Source: Lacibacter sp. H407
GTDB lineage: Bacteria; Bacteroidota; Bacteroidia; Chitinophagales; Chitinophagaceae
Length of the DNA: 64,000 nucleotides
Direction: 5' to 3'
NCBI RefSeq assembly: GCF_037892605.1
Contig: NZ_JBBKTU010000001.1
Span: 62,001 to 126,000, forward strand
Both the position numbers and the translations under genes were made by a program. The number at the start of each line of letters is the position of its first letter. Position 1 is the stretch's first letter. This document shows, in pieces, positions 1 to 9,997 of the stretch. Below the pieces are notes generated by a model. That model did no database searches, was not told where the DNA came from, and was given only the letters and a program-made list of their open reading frames with translations.

Positions 1-213
1 TACCTGCTCGGCCACTGTATCGGCTTCTTTTTCCTGCGGATCATCGGGACTGCTTACCGAAAGTTTTGCCTGTATTGCTGACGAAAAAAAAGAGGGACTT
101 TCTTTCGCACCAAAAAACGATTCTTCACCTGCTTTCCGAAAGAAGGATTGCCCCGGCTGCTGTTGCTGCCGTTGCACATGCACATTCGTTGTTTTTTCTG
201 CAGATGAAAACAC
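1..213 (-). CDS. eCIS-core DUF4157 protein, N-terminal part (cut by window edge)
   Basis: Seen: a minus-strand frame opens after a TGA at 253-255 and stays open to base 1. The only usable start is GTG at 213, which gives 71 codons. The peptide has a low-complexity Gln-rich head (VQRQQQQPGQSFF), then SFFRKAGEESFFGAKE, then IQAKLSVSSPDDPQEKEAD followed by TVAEQV. Known: IQxKLxVxxPxDxxExEAD just before xVAxxV opens the DUF4157 (eCIS-core) domain, which often includes a metallopeptidase-like HExxH further on and is found in proteins of contractile injection loci, some of them cargo. It lies downstream of the CHAP hydrolase at the end of the eCIS block, which fits. The catalytic part lies beyond the edge, so activity cannot be judged. 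The lack of an ATG makes the exact start uncertain. Confidence 0.8.
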   Translation of the reverse strand, partial: MFSSAEKTTNVHVQRQQQQPGQSFFRKAGEESFFGAKESPSFFSSAIQAKLSVSSPDDPQEKEADTVAEQV

Positions 214-288
214 GTTTTCGGAAGTTGAAAATTGAAAATAAAAAATCGAAAATCAAAACAGCATTCATCACTGATCATTCATTACTCA

Positions 289-1041
289 TCATTTGTATTC
301 AATAAATCCTCTGTTGATCTTTGCAATTTTTCGTTGCAGCCGAAATACACCAATACCATTTCTGCTGCCTGCATTATTACTGTTGCCTTCAATAGTATGT
401 ACAAATCCACCTTCTACTTTTTCGATAATACCGGTATGACCTGAACTACCTCCCGTATTCATCATAAAAATATGTCCGGGTTTAATGAGCGATGGTTTGT
501 CAACTGCTTCAGCAGTCAATATTTTTTTTCCTTTGGTTTTATTCCAATGCGTCATCACATGACCTGTTTTTACCAATGGATTTGCTCTGCCATTTTTAAC
601 GGCTGCTTTATCAAAACACCAATATACAAATGCTGCACACCAGAATAAACCCGGCGGTAAACCTACGCTGGCAAGATATTGATTGACGATCGGTCCTTTG
701 TTGCTGCCAGGGGGATCTTCCATTACTCCTAGCTGGCTGATGGCAACGTTCACTGCTTCCGTCAAAAGTTGATTTGGTGCGGTATCTGTTACTACAATTG
801 TATCAGTACCAAATAATGCGGCCCATGTAAGAGAGCCAACCTGTCCATCCACTTCCAATGGATTTCCAAACTGATCCATGTGCGTAGCCTGAAAAAGTTT
901 TATTGCATTTTTCGTTTTGGCTGCATACACACCTGTTCCCTGCAGATCGCCGATGTGTAACTCCATCAGTTTTTTCTGAATGGCTTTTACAATTGCTGTA
1001 TTTGCCTCTCCTTCTTTAATGATCCGGTTTGGGTATTTCAT
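289..1041 (-). CDS. Peptidoglycan-binding and CHAP-domain hydrolase of the eCIS locus
   Basis: A 250-aa protein without a signal peptide. Residues about 8-75 look like a PG_binding_1 domain (VKAIQKKLMELHIG, later FQATHMDQFGNP and VDGQVGSLTWAALFG). Residues about 95-250 look like a CHAP amidase/endopeptidase domain, with the likely catalytic Cys in GLFWCAAFVYWC and His in SGHTGIIEKV. Known: CHAP enzymes cleave peptide or amide bonds in murein. Inference: without a secretion signal, it may be a lysin that releases assembled particles from the producer cell or a tail-associated hydrolase. It starts 15 bases after the tape-measure gene and precedes the DUF4157 gene. The domain call is firm; the role is inferred. 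Confidence 0.85.
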   Translation of the reverse strand: MKYPNRIIKEGEANTAIVKAIQKKLMELHIGDLQGTGVYAAKTKNAIKLFQATHMDQFGNPLEVDGQVGSLTWAALFGTDTIVVTDTAPNQLLTEAVNVAISQLGVMEDPPGSNKGPIVNQYLASVGLPPGLFWCAAFVYWCFDKAAVKNGRANPLVKTGHVMTHWNKTKGKKILTAEAVDKPSLIKPGHIFMMNTGGSSGHTGIIEKVEGGFVHTIEGNSNNAGSRNGIGVFRLQRKIAKINRGFIEYK

Positions 1042-1056
1042 GTTTTATCGTTTTGG

Positions 1057-2493
1057 TTAATGAATCCATTCCGTTTTCAACATCTGTTCCATCCATGGTA
1101 ATTTGATCATGGACATATTCCAGGGCAGATGCTGTAATAACATATCGTAGGGTTGCTGTTCAACCTGTAACAGCCATTCACTTCCATTGTAACTGAGTTT
1201 TCCATTGCGTTGCAAAAACGATTGCCGCAAACCTTCCAGCGATGTGTTTTGCAAAATATTCCAGTATTCAATTACTGATAACAATACTTCGTCTGCTTCT
1301 TTCCGTAACACTTTTGTGATACGAAAGCTTCCTGTGTGCACCGGCTTCGTAACAGCTAATCCGCAAAGTATTTTTGGAAGCGCCAGATCATACTCCTGTA
1401 TTTTATCATTTCCTGTAACCATATATTGCAACAGGCAAGTTGCTTTCTGATGATCTGAAATTGATTGATCCGATACCAGTTTTAGTTTCTCAAAGAATGC
1501 AGGTAAAAACGCTGCAGCAATTACAAGTCCTGCATTGGAAATAAAAACCGGTTCGCCCAGCGATTGCTGCAATTCCTGCATATCCAACAGGTCCTGCCCT
1601 TGCTGTATTAACTTCTGTATTCTGAATTTCCTGGCTTCGTTTTTATACCGTGTTGATTTCTTTTCTGCCGATAACTCTGTCTGTAATGCAAGCAATCGTT
1701 TTGATTGAAACTGAAGTTCTGCCACCACTTCAATTACCGAAGGATCGATGAGTGCTTTTTTATGAATGGATTGTGCAAGTTCCTGTTTGATCTGAACAGG
1801 ATCAGCAGTTGGTGAAAGATTCAGCAAAAACGCTTTGTACACCACCTGCCGCATATAATAGTAATTATGAACAATGGCAATTTTCATAAGCAGCTGCAAA
1901 TCATGAATGAGCTTCAAATAAAGAGGCGGACGTTGCTCGTTATAGGAATTAAACAATTCAACAGTTGATTGAAACGGGATCAACTGCATCAACCGTTCCC
2001 GGGCAGCAGCGGAACTTCCTACAATTTCTCTCAATGGATTTGCAAAATTTTCATCTGCCTGCAGAAACAGTTTCTCTAATTGCATATTCCATTTTTCAAT
2101 GGAGATACCTGCCGCATTCCATTGCAGATAACCATGCTGCAGATAAAACAAAAATGCATTCGCAAAGTATTGATCGCTTGTTTGTTCTTTATATCCGGAT
2201 GAAGAAATGGCTCCGTTCTGAATCAACTGAATTTTATCTTTCAACTGCTCAGTTATTTTTTGCGATGCCTGTTGTTTCCAATCGGTTGCTGTAAGTTCAA
2301 CTTCCAGTTGCAATTCGTCAATTGAAATCATTGTATCAGGAATTGCCACTTCATCGAGTTTTGAAGTAAGCTGTTGGATAAATTCATCAAACCAATCTTT
2401 TACCTGCTGCTGAAATGAAAATCCATCTGTACTTCCATTGAACTGAAAGTCCAGCACGGTTCGCTTAATGATATGTGTTGAATTTGGATTCAT
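1057..2493 (-). CDS. Contractile injection system tape-measure protein (Afp14-like)
   Basis: A 478-aa, mostly alpha-helical soluble protein. The first 100 residues match the CIS tape-measure N-terminus: HIIKRTVLDFQF, then FSFQQQVKDWFDEF and ISIDELQLEVELTATDW (acidic beta-strand after a helix). Known: in Afp/PVC systems this protein sets tube length during assembly. Its start overlaps the last bases of the upstream 1471-aa gene at 2493, so the two are probably translationally coupled. Its presence argues for a length-defined extracellular injection particle rather than a cell-anchored type VI system. The C-terminal half has no recognisable domain. Confidence 0.8.
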   Translation of the reverse strand: MNPNSTHIIKRTVLDFQFNGSTDGFSFQQQVKDWFDEFIQQLTSKLDEVAIPDTMISIDELQLEVELTATDWKQQASQKITEQLKDKIQLIQNGAISSSGYKEQTSDQYFANAFLFYLQHGYLQWNAAGISIEKWNMQLEKLFLQADENFANPLREIVGSSAAARERLMQLIPFQSTVELFNSYNEQRPPLYLKLIHDLQLLMKIAIVHNYYYMRQVVYKAFLLNLSPTADPVQIKQELAQSIHKKALIDPSVIEVVAELQFQSKRLLALQTELSAEKKSTRYKNEARKFRIQKLIQQGQDLLDMQELQQSLGEPVFISNAGLVIAAAFLPAFFEKLKLVSDQSISDHQKATCLLQYMVTGNDKIQEYDLALPKILCGLAVTKPVHTGSFRITKVLRKEADEVLLSVIEYWNILQNTSLEGLRQSFLQRNGKLSYNGSEWLLQVEQQPYDMLLQHLPWNMSMIKLPWMEQMLKTEWIH

Positions 2494-5400
2494 CAGATCA
2501 CGCTCCTGAGTATATCAAGAATTTGTTTCATCAAACGCAAATACTTCGGCTTATTTAGCGCTTCGCCATTGGCCTGTGTACGCTGCATTTCTCTGTTAAT
2601 ATCTTCAGCAATAGCTTTTACCATGCTCATTTCAGCAGGGGCAAATACACCTGTTGCGATCAACTGTGCCCATTCACTGGTATGCCTTTGAATAATAGCA
2701 AACACTCTGTTCATTGGCACTTTGGCTACATCAAAATCTTCCTTCTGAATACAAACAATGTACATAGCCAATTGATTGAGGATACGATACATTGCCAGCG
2801 CCAGCAAGCGGAGATCTTTGCGGTTCACGATCAATCGTTGTAACTCCGTTAGCCATTTGATCAATGAATCCTGAATGGCTACTCCATTGATCGGGTTAGC
2901 AAAGAATTCGATCTGCTTATCAACTGAACTGCTAACGATGCCTCGCATCATCTCAAACAACTCTTTTACATTTCCAAACGAAACAAATCCATCGGCATTG
3001 ATAAATGTTGAGAATCGGTTTGGATCAACGTCTGTAATACCATCAAAGAGTTTGATAATATCCGGGAGCGGACCACATACTTTTTGTGGAGTTGTATCAC
3101 GAAGCTGCACTTGTACTGTAACTGTATCGCTGTCGCTTGCGCCTTTATCATCTGTTACTTTCAATTCAAACGAATAAGTACCGGCAACCAATCCTGTTAC
3201 GCTTGTTATTGCAAGGTTAGGAGTCACAATAACAGGAGTATTCGGACCGGCAATTCTTGTCCAGTTAAATGTAAGAGCAGCACCTTCCGGATCAGTGGAA
3301 GCAGTACCATTTAATGTAATGGCTCCATTGGTTGCAGTGAGCGTAACAACCTGATCGGCTCCGGCATTTGCAACGGGTGGTTGATTGGCAGGTGCGGCTA
3401 CAGTGATCGTTACAGTATCTGTATCTGTTGCTCCGTTATTATCTGTAACGATCAATTCAAATTGATACACGCCGGGTTGCAATCCTGTTACAACTGTTTG
3501 CACTAATGTGGGCGTAACAATTGTGACATTCGAAGGGCCGCTTAATTGATTCCATTTAAAAGCTACAATGGTACCATCTTCATCTTTGGAATTACTTCCA
3601 TCCAATATCACAGCATTGTTTGTGGTTGTCAATACAATTGTTTGATCTTGTCCCGCATCAGCCACAGGAGGCTTGTTCTCAGGTGCCGGGGGAGGATTTA
3701 CGGTTACCTGCATGGTATCTCTGGCAATAGCGCCTTTATCATCAGTAACACTTAACTCAAACACATAGATACCTTCTTCCAGATCCCGTACATCTGTTTG
3801 TGAACTGTTTTGTGTAACGATCGCAGGATTTCCTGGTCCAACCAATTTTGCCCATTGGAAAAAAGTAATGCTTCCATCGGGATCAGTTGATGCAGAGCCG
3901 TCGAGCGTTACCTGGCTTTGCGGCAATGTAATTGTTTGATCAGGTCCGGCATTTGCAACGGGCCCTTTATTTGGAACATCCGGCGCTACTACATCATTGA
4001 CGATATATTGTATCGGCGGGCAATCGGAGCAACACCTGTAAGGCAAATAAAAATCAGCGATCACCATGCCCTGTTGCAGTTGCTCCTGCAAATTATCTTT
4101 TGCTTCACGCAGGATGATCCTCATATTGGTATCATCATCTGTTTTCACTACTTCGTGTACTTCATAACCAATTGCTTCCACCACTAACGTATAAGGAAGT
4201 ATACTGCCTGTAAAACGGAAACTTCCATTGGCAGCTGTAAGTGTTCCTTCATTTGTTTCAGCGATGTACACTTTTGCTCCTGCTACTGCATCGTTTGCTT
4301 CATCCAGTACAAATCCTGCAATACTTGTTTTTTTCTCAATGAATGTTTCTGTTGAATCGGTAAACAAATTATTGGTTGCTGAAAAAGTTCTGCGTTCGGC
4401 CGAAGCTTCTCTTGCCACAAAACTCAGATTACTGTTTCCACGTGAGCGACTTCGTGCATGATAAACGATCACAAATGTTCCGCCCATCGGTACGCCTGCT
4501 TTATGTTGCAGGCCGGGATGCAGTTTATTAAAGTATCCAAACTGACGCAATCTTGTAAGCATCAGGTATCGCTTCATATAATCTTTCTTCAATGAAAGCA
4601 AGGCACTGCATTTACAATTATAAATGAGTACATCAAGGTGATCTAAAAAATCTTCCACTAACAAGATTGCTGATAATAACCGAAGCAGAGTATTGCCTGA
4701 AAGTGGATTTGTTGCAAGCGTATTCGTTGTTGCACTGTTTGTACCAACTACAGAAGCACCTGCTGCATTGGTTACAGCATCTCTACCCACTGTTGATGCG
4801 GCTTTTGCACCTCCGGTAATAATGGTAAAAAGCGATTTCAAACTTTTTGCATATTCGCCCAATTTTTCTGTGGCACTACAATACGCTTTTACATCAAATT
4901 CAGATAAATCTTCAGTGAGCAATGTTGAAAGACGAATAATGCCCAATGGTATTTTAAAGAAGTTGAGCAAGGCAAGATAAATGGTAGAAGCCTGGTTGCT
5001 TAAGTTATCGGGAATATCATCGTTGTTGATATCCTGCACATTGATTCCAAACGCCTGGAAGAAACTTTCAATCGTAAGTGTTTCATCAGTTAATCCCTTG
5101 CGGTGAAGGAACTCGATCATTACACCCAATGAATTTTCTTTGATCACGTATCCTTTATCGCACACATCAAACAAATCAACGGTAGATAGCTCACCTGCCA
5201 GCGACATTTTACGAAAGAAAGCATTGACCAATGTAAACGTAAAATCATAATAATATTTCAACTCTTTACACAGCATGCACAATATTTCCCGGCGCATACT
5301 ATCGTACATGGATTCAAGATCCTGAAAATGACAAAGCATCTCCATTGCATCTTTTGAACTTTCCAACCTGTTTGCTACAGAATTAAATTGATTGCTGAAA

Positions 5401-6908
5401 CCTGATGCGGTATCTGTACTCAATGCAATAATATCAACCGGTAAACGATTGCGTTGGATCTGTTGCTTCACCTGTTTCAGAACATGTACATACGATTTAC
5501 CTACTATTCCTTCAACCCGTAAAAAATTATATGGCTCCAGATCGTATTGAAGTGGATTTCGAACAAAATCATCATTCACCCCATTATTATACAAAGCAGC
5601 ATGGTATGACAAATGACGTTTGGCATCATGCAACAATGTGCGGCGGTGATCCCAACTGAGATAAAGCGGTTGTGCACCACTGTTTACAAGGTAATAGTAA
5701 GGAATCGCTTTTTTTGACAACGGCACATCCCATAACATGCTTGGTGTAATACGAAGTGATGCATCTTCTTTTGTGTTGTTCCCCGAAACGGTTGGCAGAA
5801 AGAAGCTATCGATCAAAAGCACCAGCCGTTTGAATAAACTTTTTAACTCATCAACCATTCCCTGCTGATCAAACAACGGTGAATAAATAAAATAATGACG
5901 GTATGGAACCACTCCACTTGTAACAGAAGGTATTGCTTCGCCCAAGAGCAAATGCCGTGGGAACAAATCACTATCAGGGCAACAAGTGCTTAATACATGA
6001 GTACCCGCCCGTCTGAATTCCTGATAGGCTAATAACAGATCACTAAACAGATCATAATGATACTGGAGATGAATGAGTTGATTTAGATTGATGCTGCCAT
6101 CATGCAAATACGAAAACTTTGTTGCCAATCCGGTAAATGGATTGGATGCATAGTCCGATCCGACGATTGTTCCAAAAACTGAATACACATTCTTTAGTGT
6201 AGTTTCAACCTGATCAAGAAATGGTTTATCCAGCACTTTAAAATATGCCTGAAAAATATCCTGACTGTAAACAGGCGATGTATTTGTTACATCCCAACGT
6301 TTCATTCTTATTTCCGGCAAAGCGGTGTAGGTGTTAACAGCAAAACTTCCGGCTGTTGTGCCCATCAACAGTTTCGCATCCTCTGTTGTAACTGCCATTG
6401 GCAAAAATGATACTGTAACATTGATCCCTTTGTCATCGCATGAATTTGGATCGCAGTTTTTATTGTCTTCTTCTTTGAGCTCTACAAACAAGAGGATCAC
6501 TTTGTCTTTCAAAAAACCCTCATCAATATCTTCCAGATCAGGATCAACTGCCGGTTGTTTCAGTTCCCACACATCCATTGGAATTTTATTGCCGCTACCA
6601 TCCAACTTGTAAAATTTATCATACACACGGGCTGTATCAACTTTGTATTTTTTATACTGGGTGTACGATTTGGTATTGACGGAGATAAGGTGCCCCTCCG
6701 ATGTTACACCACAACCTTTTGTAATGGTAACTTGTGTTTTTGTATTGTTGATCTGCATTTGCAGCCCGCACACAATACCAATGCCGATCAGGTTCGTACG
6801 GGTGATACGATTCTGTTCATCAAGATAGCCGAACAATTGATTCAGATCTTCAGATGTGAGCAATTGATCTGCTACAAACTTTGGAAACTCAACTTGTACC
6901 GGAAGCAT
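2493..6908 (-). CDS. 1471-aa eCIS-associated protein with carboxypeptidase-regulatory-like and three PKD domains
   Basis: Seen: a long N-terminal region (about 1-850) that opens with a small globular part (LTSEDLNQLFGYLDEQNRI) and contains Cys pairs. About 859-934 is a CarboxypepD_reg-like beta-sandwich (SIAGFVLDEANDAVAGAKVY). Three tandem PKD/REJ-type repeats follow at about 981-1070, 1073-1169 and 1173-1266, each with (P)VANAGPDQ-like and FELxVTDxxGA motifs, then a helical tail to 1471. No signal peptide. Its position between the second large baseplate gene and the tape measure is where Afp13-type fibre genes sit in related loci. Inference: it may be a particle-bound adhesin or fibre, or a baseplate component; no sequence feature decides this. 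The long N-terminus is not recognised. Confidence 0.7.
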   Translation of the reverse strand: MLPVQVEFPKFVADQLLTSEDLNQLFGYLDEQNRITRTNLIGIGIVCGLQMQINNTKTQVTITKGCGVTSEGHLISVNTKSYTQYKKYKVDTARVYDKFYKLDGSGNKIPMDVWELKQPAVDPDLEDIDEGFLKDKVILLFVELKEEDNKNCDPNSCDDKGINVTVSFLPMAVTTEDAKLLMGTTAGSFAVNTYTALPEIRMKRWDVTNTSPVYSQDIFQAYFKVLDKPFLDQVETTLKNVYSVFGTIVGSDYASNPFTGLATKFSYLHDGSINLNQLIHLQYHYDLFSDLLLAYQEFRRAGTHVLSTCCPDSDLFPRHLLLGEAIPSVTSGVVPYRHYFIYSPLFDQQGMVDELKSLFKRLVLLIDSFFLPTVSGNNTKEDASLRITPSMLWDVPLSKKAIPYYYLVNSGAQPLYLSWDHRRTLLHDAKRHLSYHAALYNNGVNDDFVRNPLQYDLEPYNFLRVEGIVGKSYVHVLKQVKQQIQRNRLPVDIIALSTDTASGFSNQFNSVANRLESSKDAMEMLCHFQDLESMYDSMRREILCMLCKELKYYYDFTFTLVNAFFRKMSLAGELSTVDLFDVCDKGYVIKENSLGVMIEFLHRKGLTDETLTIESFFQAFGINVQDINNDDIPDNLSNQASTIYLALLNFFKIPLGIIRLSTLLTEDLSEFDVKAYCSATEKLGEYAKSLKSLFTIITGGAKAASTVGRDAVTNAAGASVVGTNSATTNTLATNPLSGNTLLRLLSAILLVEDFLDHLDVLIYNCKCSALLSLKKDYMKRYLMLTRLRQFGYFNKLHPGLQHKAGVPMGGTFVIVYHARSRSRGNSNLSFVAREASAERRTFSATNNLFTDSTETFIEKKTSIAGFVLDEANDAVAGAKVYIAETNEGTLTAANGSFRFTGSILPYTLVVEAIGYEVHEVVKTDDDTNMRIILREAKDNLQEQLQQGMVIADFYLPYRCCSDCPPIQYIVNDVVAPDVPNKGPVANAGPDQTITLPQSQVTLDGSASTDPDGSITFFQWAKLVGPGNPAIVTQNSSQTDVRDLEEGIYVFELSVTDDKGAIARDTMQVTVNPPPAPENKPPVADAGQDQTIVLTTTNNAVILDGSNSKDEDGTIVAFKWNQLSGPSNVTIVTPTLVQTVVTGLQPGVYQFELIVTDNNGATDTDTVTITVAAPANQPPVANAGADQVVTLTATNGAITLNGTASTDPEGAALTFNWTRIAGPNTPVIVTPNLAITSVTGLVAGTYSFELKVTDDKGASDSDTVTVQVQLRDTTPQKVCGPLPDIIKLFDGITDVDPNRFSTFINADGFVSFGNVKELFEMMRGIVSSSVDKQIEFFANPINGVAIQDSLIKWLTELQRLIVNRKDLRLLALAMYRILNQLAMYIVCIQKEDFDVAKVPMNRVFAIIQRHTSEWAQLIATGVFAPAEMSMVKAIAEDINREMQRTQANGEALNKPKYLRLMKQILDILRSVI

Positions 6909-6949
6909 ATAATAAGGTTTTATGTGTTACCTGCCCGTGCAGAAACTGA

Positions 6950-9900
6950 TTAAATAATGGTGTTATCAAGAAATACTCTGTTACTATCGTCGCCATCAAT
7001 ACAATCGTGCAGTTTTGCTGCTGGATATACACTCTTCAATTGTTCAAATTCCAACAACAGCGCTTTTAATTTTTCGTGTAAGTCCAATGCAATGGGCTCG
7101 GGCTTTGCCAATTCAGCCAACCAATCGCAATACAGTTTTTCAAATGTTTCCAACTGGTCATTCGAGACCCAGCAAATTTTTACACCCAAATGTGCCGGCA
7201 CTTCCAGCCGAATCGTTTGCTCCGCAAATCGTCTAAACTCAATACCGCTGTTTGCAATTCCTGTTTCACCACTCAATACAACCGTTAAGCGAAACGAATA
7301 CGGATCTTCTTCACCACACAACTCACAATTATCCGGGATGCAAATCGACAGCAATGGATCGCCTTGCGGAAAATCGGCTGAAGGAATATTCCGTGGCCGT
7401 AATAACAAATGCTCTACCACATATACTTTGTCGGCAGCCAATAATTTGTTACCAAAGGCAACGATCTCATCCCTTGCAGTTTCTGCAGCCGCTTTGGTTG
7501 CAAAAGCTTGCTTTCGTGTAGCAATGATCTCGCCTGTTTCATCAGTAAGATTTACCACCCATTTTTTTACTTTTTTGATCTGATAGCGTGCTTCAACAGT
7601 AATATATTTTTTTACGATCGCTATTTCAGCTTTTGCTTTTTGTTCACTCATGTCCAGTTCAGCGTCGGTATATCTTGTACTGCTGCTGAGTTGAATTTTT
7701 CCTGTTTCATCTTTTAGCCTCCATCTGCGTTCAAACGAAACCGCATCTGTATCGCTTTCTTCATACAATTCAAAAAAACCACCAAAGGCATCCATGCCAA
7801 GTAAACGTTGAATGCGTAATTGCAGGCCGGCAATATTTTCACTGTTGCAAACATGTGCCGGATCTTTGTAATTGATTGACCTTGCCCTGTTGGCACTCAT
7901 GAATGGAAAATCGTTTAGGAAATGAATCTTGTCTTTTATCAGTTTATTATCGGCAATGGCTTTGCTGCTGCTGTATGCATACAGCATCAATGCATAGTCG
8001 TTGAAATTTTCGGCAAACCGTGCAAGCAGGTGATCGAGAAAACGATTCCGCCGATCAAAGAATACAGACTGTGTTTCAACAAGAGATTGCAGTACTGATG
8101 CATCCAGGCCATTATCCAATTCATCCAATCCCTTGATGTCTGCTTCACTCAATACTCTGCTGAAATAGGTTTTACTCACAGAAGTGTCGAGTGCAAATAA
8201 TTCTTTTACCTGGCTCAATTGTTCGAGATAGTTGACCAGCAGTTGTTCATAAAATAATAGATAGGCTTTCAACTGTTTTGCCTGCGCCTTGCGTTCAACA
8301 GATGCGGTTGATGGCAATCCATCGTATCCGACTCCATACGTAAGCGGCAACGAATACTGAACCGGATGATATGAGTTGAGTTGAAAAAATGTTCCTTTCG
8401 GCACAGGCAGATCATTTTCGATCACTGCATATTTTGGTTGTGCATGCTGCCCTTTGATCACCTGCAGTGTATCGCTCAGTTCAAATTTATCAGGCAGAAA
8501 TGGCAACCCGTTTTTAAAGACCAGAATTTTAGAAGCTTCGAGATATAATCTCGGCTGATGATTGTAACTGATCTCCATCACCCACTCTTCATTCTTGATC
8601 AGTTTTCCATCTGCATCAAACTTTGTAAGTACAAAATTCTTCAAATTCTTTACTCCCGGAATATCCATCAACAAGTTGATAATATCAGAAGTATAAATAA
8701 ACTGTTTGAGATTGGTTGCGTCGAGTTGATCATTATTGATAAAGCCATTACTCAACTTCGGGCCCTCAAATATTTCATCAACAGGTACACCTGCATCCAT
8801 TAATTCCTTGAGTGAATAAAACTTGATATCCGGACTGAAATATTGATCGATCCTGTAATAGGCTTCTGCAAGAATGGCTTCGATATCAGCAGATGGTTCC
8901 ACTTCCATATCTGCACAAACACCAACATCTTCCACAGCAATACTTTTAATACTGCAAAAATCTTCGCTGAGATTCCGATGACTGTGTAATGTGTTTTTCG
9001 TGAGCTTCATTACTTCATCTGCACGGTGGATCAGTGCCAGGTATTTTGCAAAAATGCCGGAAGGTGATGCATCTTCCATTGCCTGTTTGATATCCTTTAA
9101 TTGTACCTGCTTACGATCGCTATCGCTCCGGAACCAGATGCTCATTGGAATATCTGTAAACAACAAACTCTCTGTAGCAGGCAGCAATTTATCGGGTTTG
9201 AATTCTACCTTCATGGTTGCATATACCGGCCTGCGCAATACGTTTGCCAATTCAGTTGCAGGTACATCCAGGTTATCGTTTCTGTTTCCTGAAATAAACT
9301 GAACGGTTACAGATTGAATTTCACTATTTGCATTTCGAAAATTCTTGTACGCCTGAAGTTTGTCTTCCAATTGTTGCCAGGAAGGAAGACGCATTTCAAT
9401 CATGGCTGTTGAAAAACCGGTTGTAACAGGAAATGAAAAATTGTATCTCACTTTACCACTGTTCAAATCACCGGCACCTTCTTCGTTTTCAAACTCTACC
9501 AACACATCATAAAATCCCTTGATGATGATGGGATGTTCTGTTGGCTGATACTGCAACACACTTGTACTGCACTTTGCATAAATGAGCAGATCATTACAGG
9601 CGCACTCCTTACACTTGAGCCATGCATTTTTGATCCCATTGATGTCGATCAACAATTTGCGATAATCAGCATTCGTCCATGGATTGACGGTTAATATTTC
9701 CCTTGCAGTAAAAAAGCCCTGCCTTTTTGGATCTTCAACCGGAATTTTTGATGGAGGTTCTGCCAGCAGATCGTTGATGTTGATAGAAGTGCGGTAGCCA
9801 AGGTCAGTAATGGCATAGCTGAGTAATTCCAGGATGGTAATGCCCGGATCATGAATATTATAATCGGTCCATACACTGCTGCCAAGCTGTTCGATATATT

Positions 9901-9997
9901 CCAACCCTTTCTTTCGCAGCAATTCATAATTACTGCTGTTTGAAAGTGTAGGATGTTTCTGTATGGTAATGCTGTTCTGCATAATTGAATTCATCAT
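6950..9997 (-). CDS. Large baseplate protein of eCIS (Afp12-like)
   Basis: A 1015-aa protein. The N-terminal motif WTDYNIHDPGITILELLSYA, then ITDLGYRTSININDLL, is typical of large Bacteroidota eCIS baseplate proteins next to the J-like one. Two consecutive segments near residues 770-870 (RRWRLKDETGKIQLSS and KWVVNLTDETGEIIATRK, each followed by a helix) resemble the YegP/DUF1508 half-repeat. Cys-rich stretches CKECAC and CIPDNCELCGEE could bind metal. Its start overlaps the stop of the upstream J-like gene by 4 bases, indicating coupling. Function in the baseplate is from family context; the repeat and metal ideas are my reading. Confidence 0.75.
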   Translation of the reverse strand: MMNSIMQNSITIQKHPTLSNSSNYELLRKKGLEYIEQLGSSVWTDYNIHDPGITILELLSYAITDLGYRTSININDLLAEPPSKIPVEDPKRQGFFTAREILTVNPWTNADYRKLLIDINGIKNAWLKCKECACNDLLIYAKCSTSVLQYQPTEHPIIIKGFYDVLVEFENEEGAGDLNSGKVRYNFSFPVTTGFSTAMIEMRLPSWQQLEDKLQAYKNFRNANSEIQSVTVQFISGNRNDNLDVPATELANVLRRPVYATMKVEFKPDKLLPATESLLFTDIPMSIWFRSDSDRKQVQLKDIKQAMEDASPSGIFAKYLALIHRADEVMKLTKNTLHSHRNLSEDFCSIKSIAVEDVGVCADMEVEPSADIEAILAEAYYRIDQYFSPDIKFYSLKELMDAGVPVDEIFEGPKLSNGFINNDQLDATNLKQFIYTSDIINLLMDIPGVKNLKNFVLTKFDADGKLIKNEEWVMEISYNHQPRLYLEASKILVFKNGLPFLPDKFELSDTLQVIKGQHAQPKYAVIENDLPVPKGTFFQLNSYHPVQYSLPLTYGVGYDGLPSTASVERKAQAKQLKAYLLFYEQLLVNYLEQLSQVKELFALDTSVSKTYFSRVLSEADIKGLDELDNGLDASVLQSLVETQSVFFDRRNRFLDHLLARFAENFNDYALMLYAYSSSKAIADNKLIKDKIHFLNDFPFMSANRARSINYKDPAHVCNSENIAGLQLRIQRLLGMDAFGGFFELYEESDTDAVSFERRWRLKDETGKIQLSSSTRYTDAELDMSEQKAKAEIAIVKKYITVEARYQIKKVKKWVVNLTDETGEIIATRKQAFATKAAAETARDEIVAFGNKLLAADKVYVVEHLLLRPRNIPSADFPQGDPLLSICIPDNCELCGEEDPYSFRLTVVLSGETGIANSGIEFRRFAEQTIRLEVPAHLGVKICWVSNDQLETFEKLYCDWLAELAKPEPIALDLHEKLKALLLEFEQLKSVYPAAKLHDCIDGDDSNRVFLDNTII

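Noticed and set aside
66-305. Frames on both strands around 54-305 other than the DUF4157 frame
   Set aside because: They encode Lys/Phe/Cys-rich sequence of no family; the minus frame starting at GTG 213 gives a clear eCIS-core protein instead.
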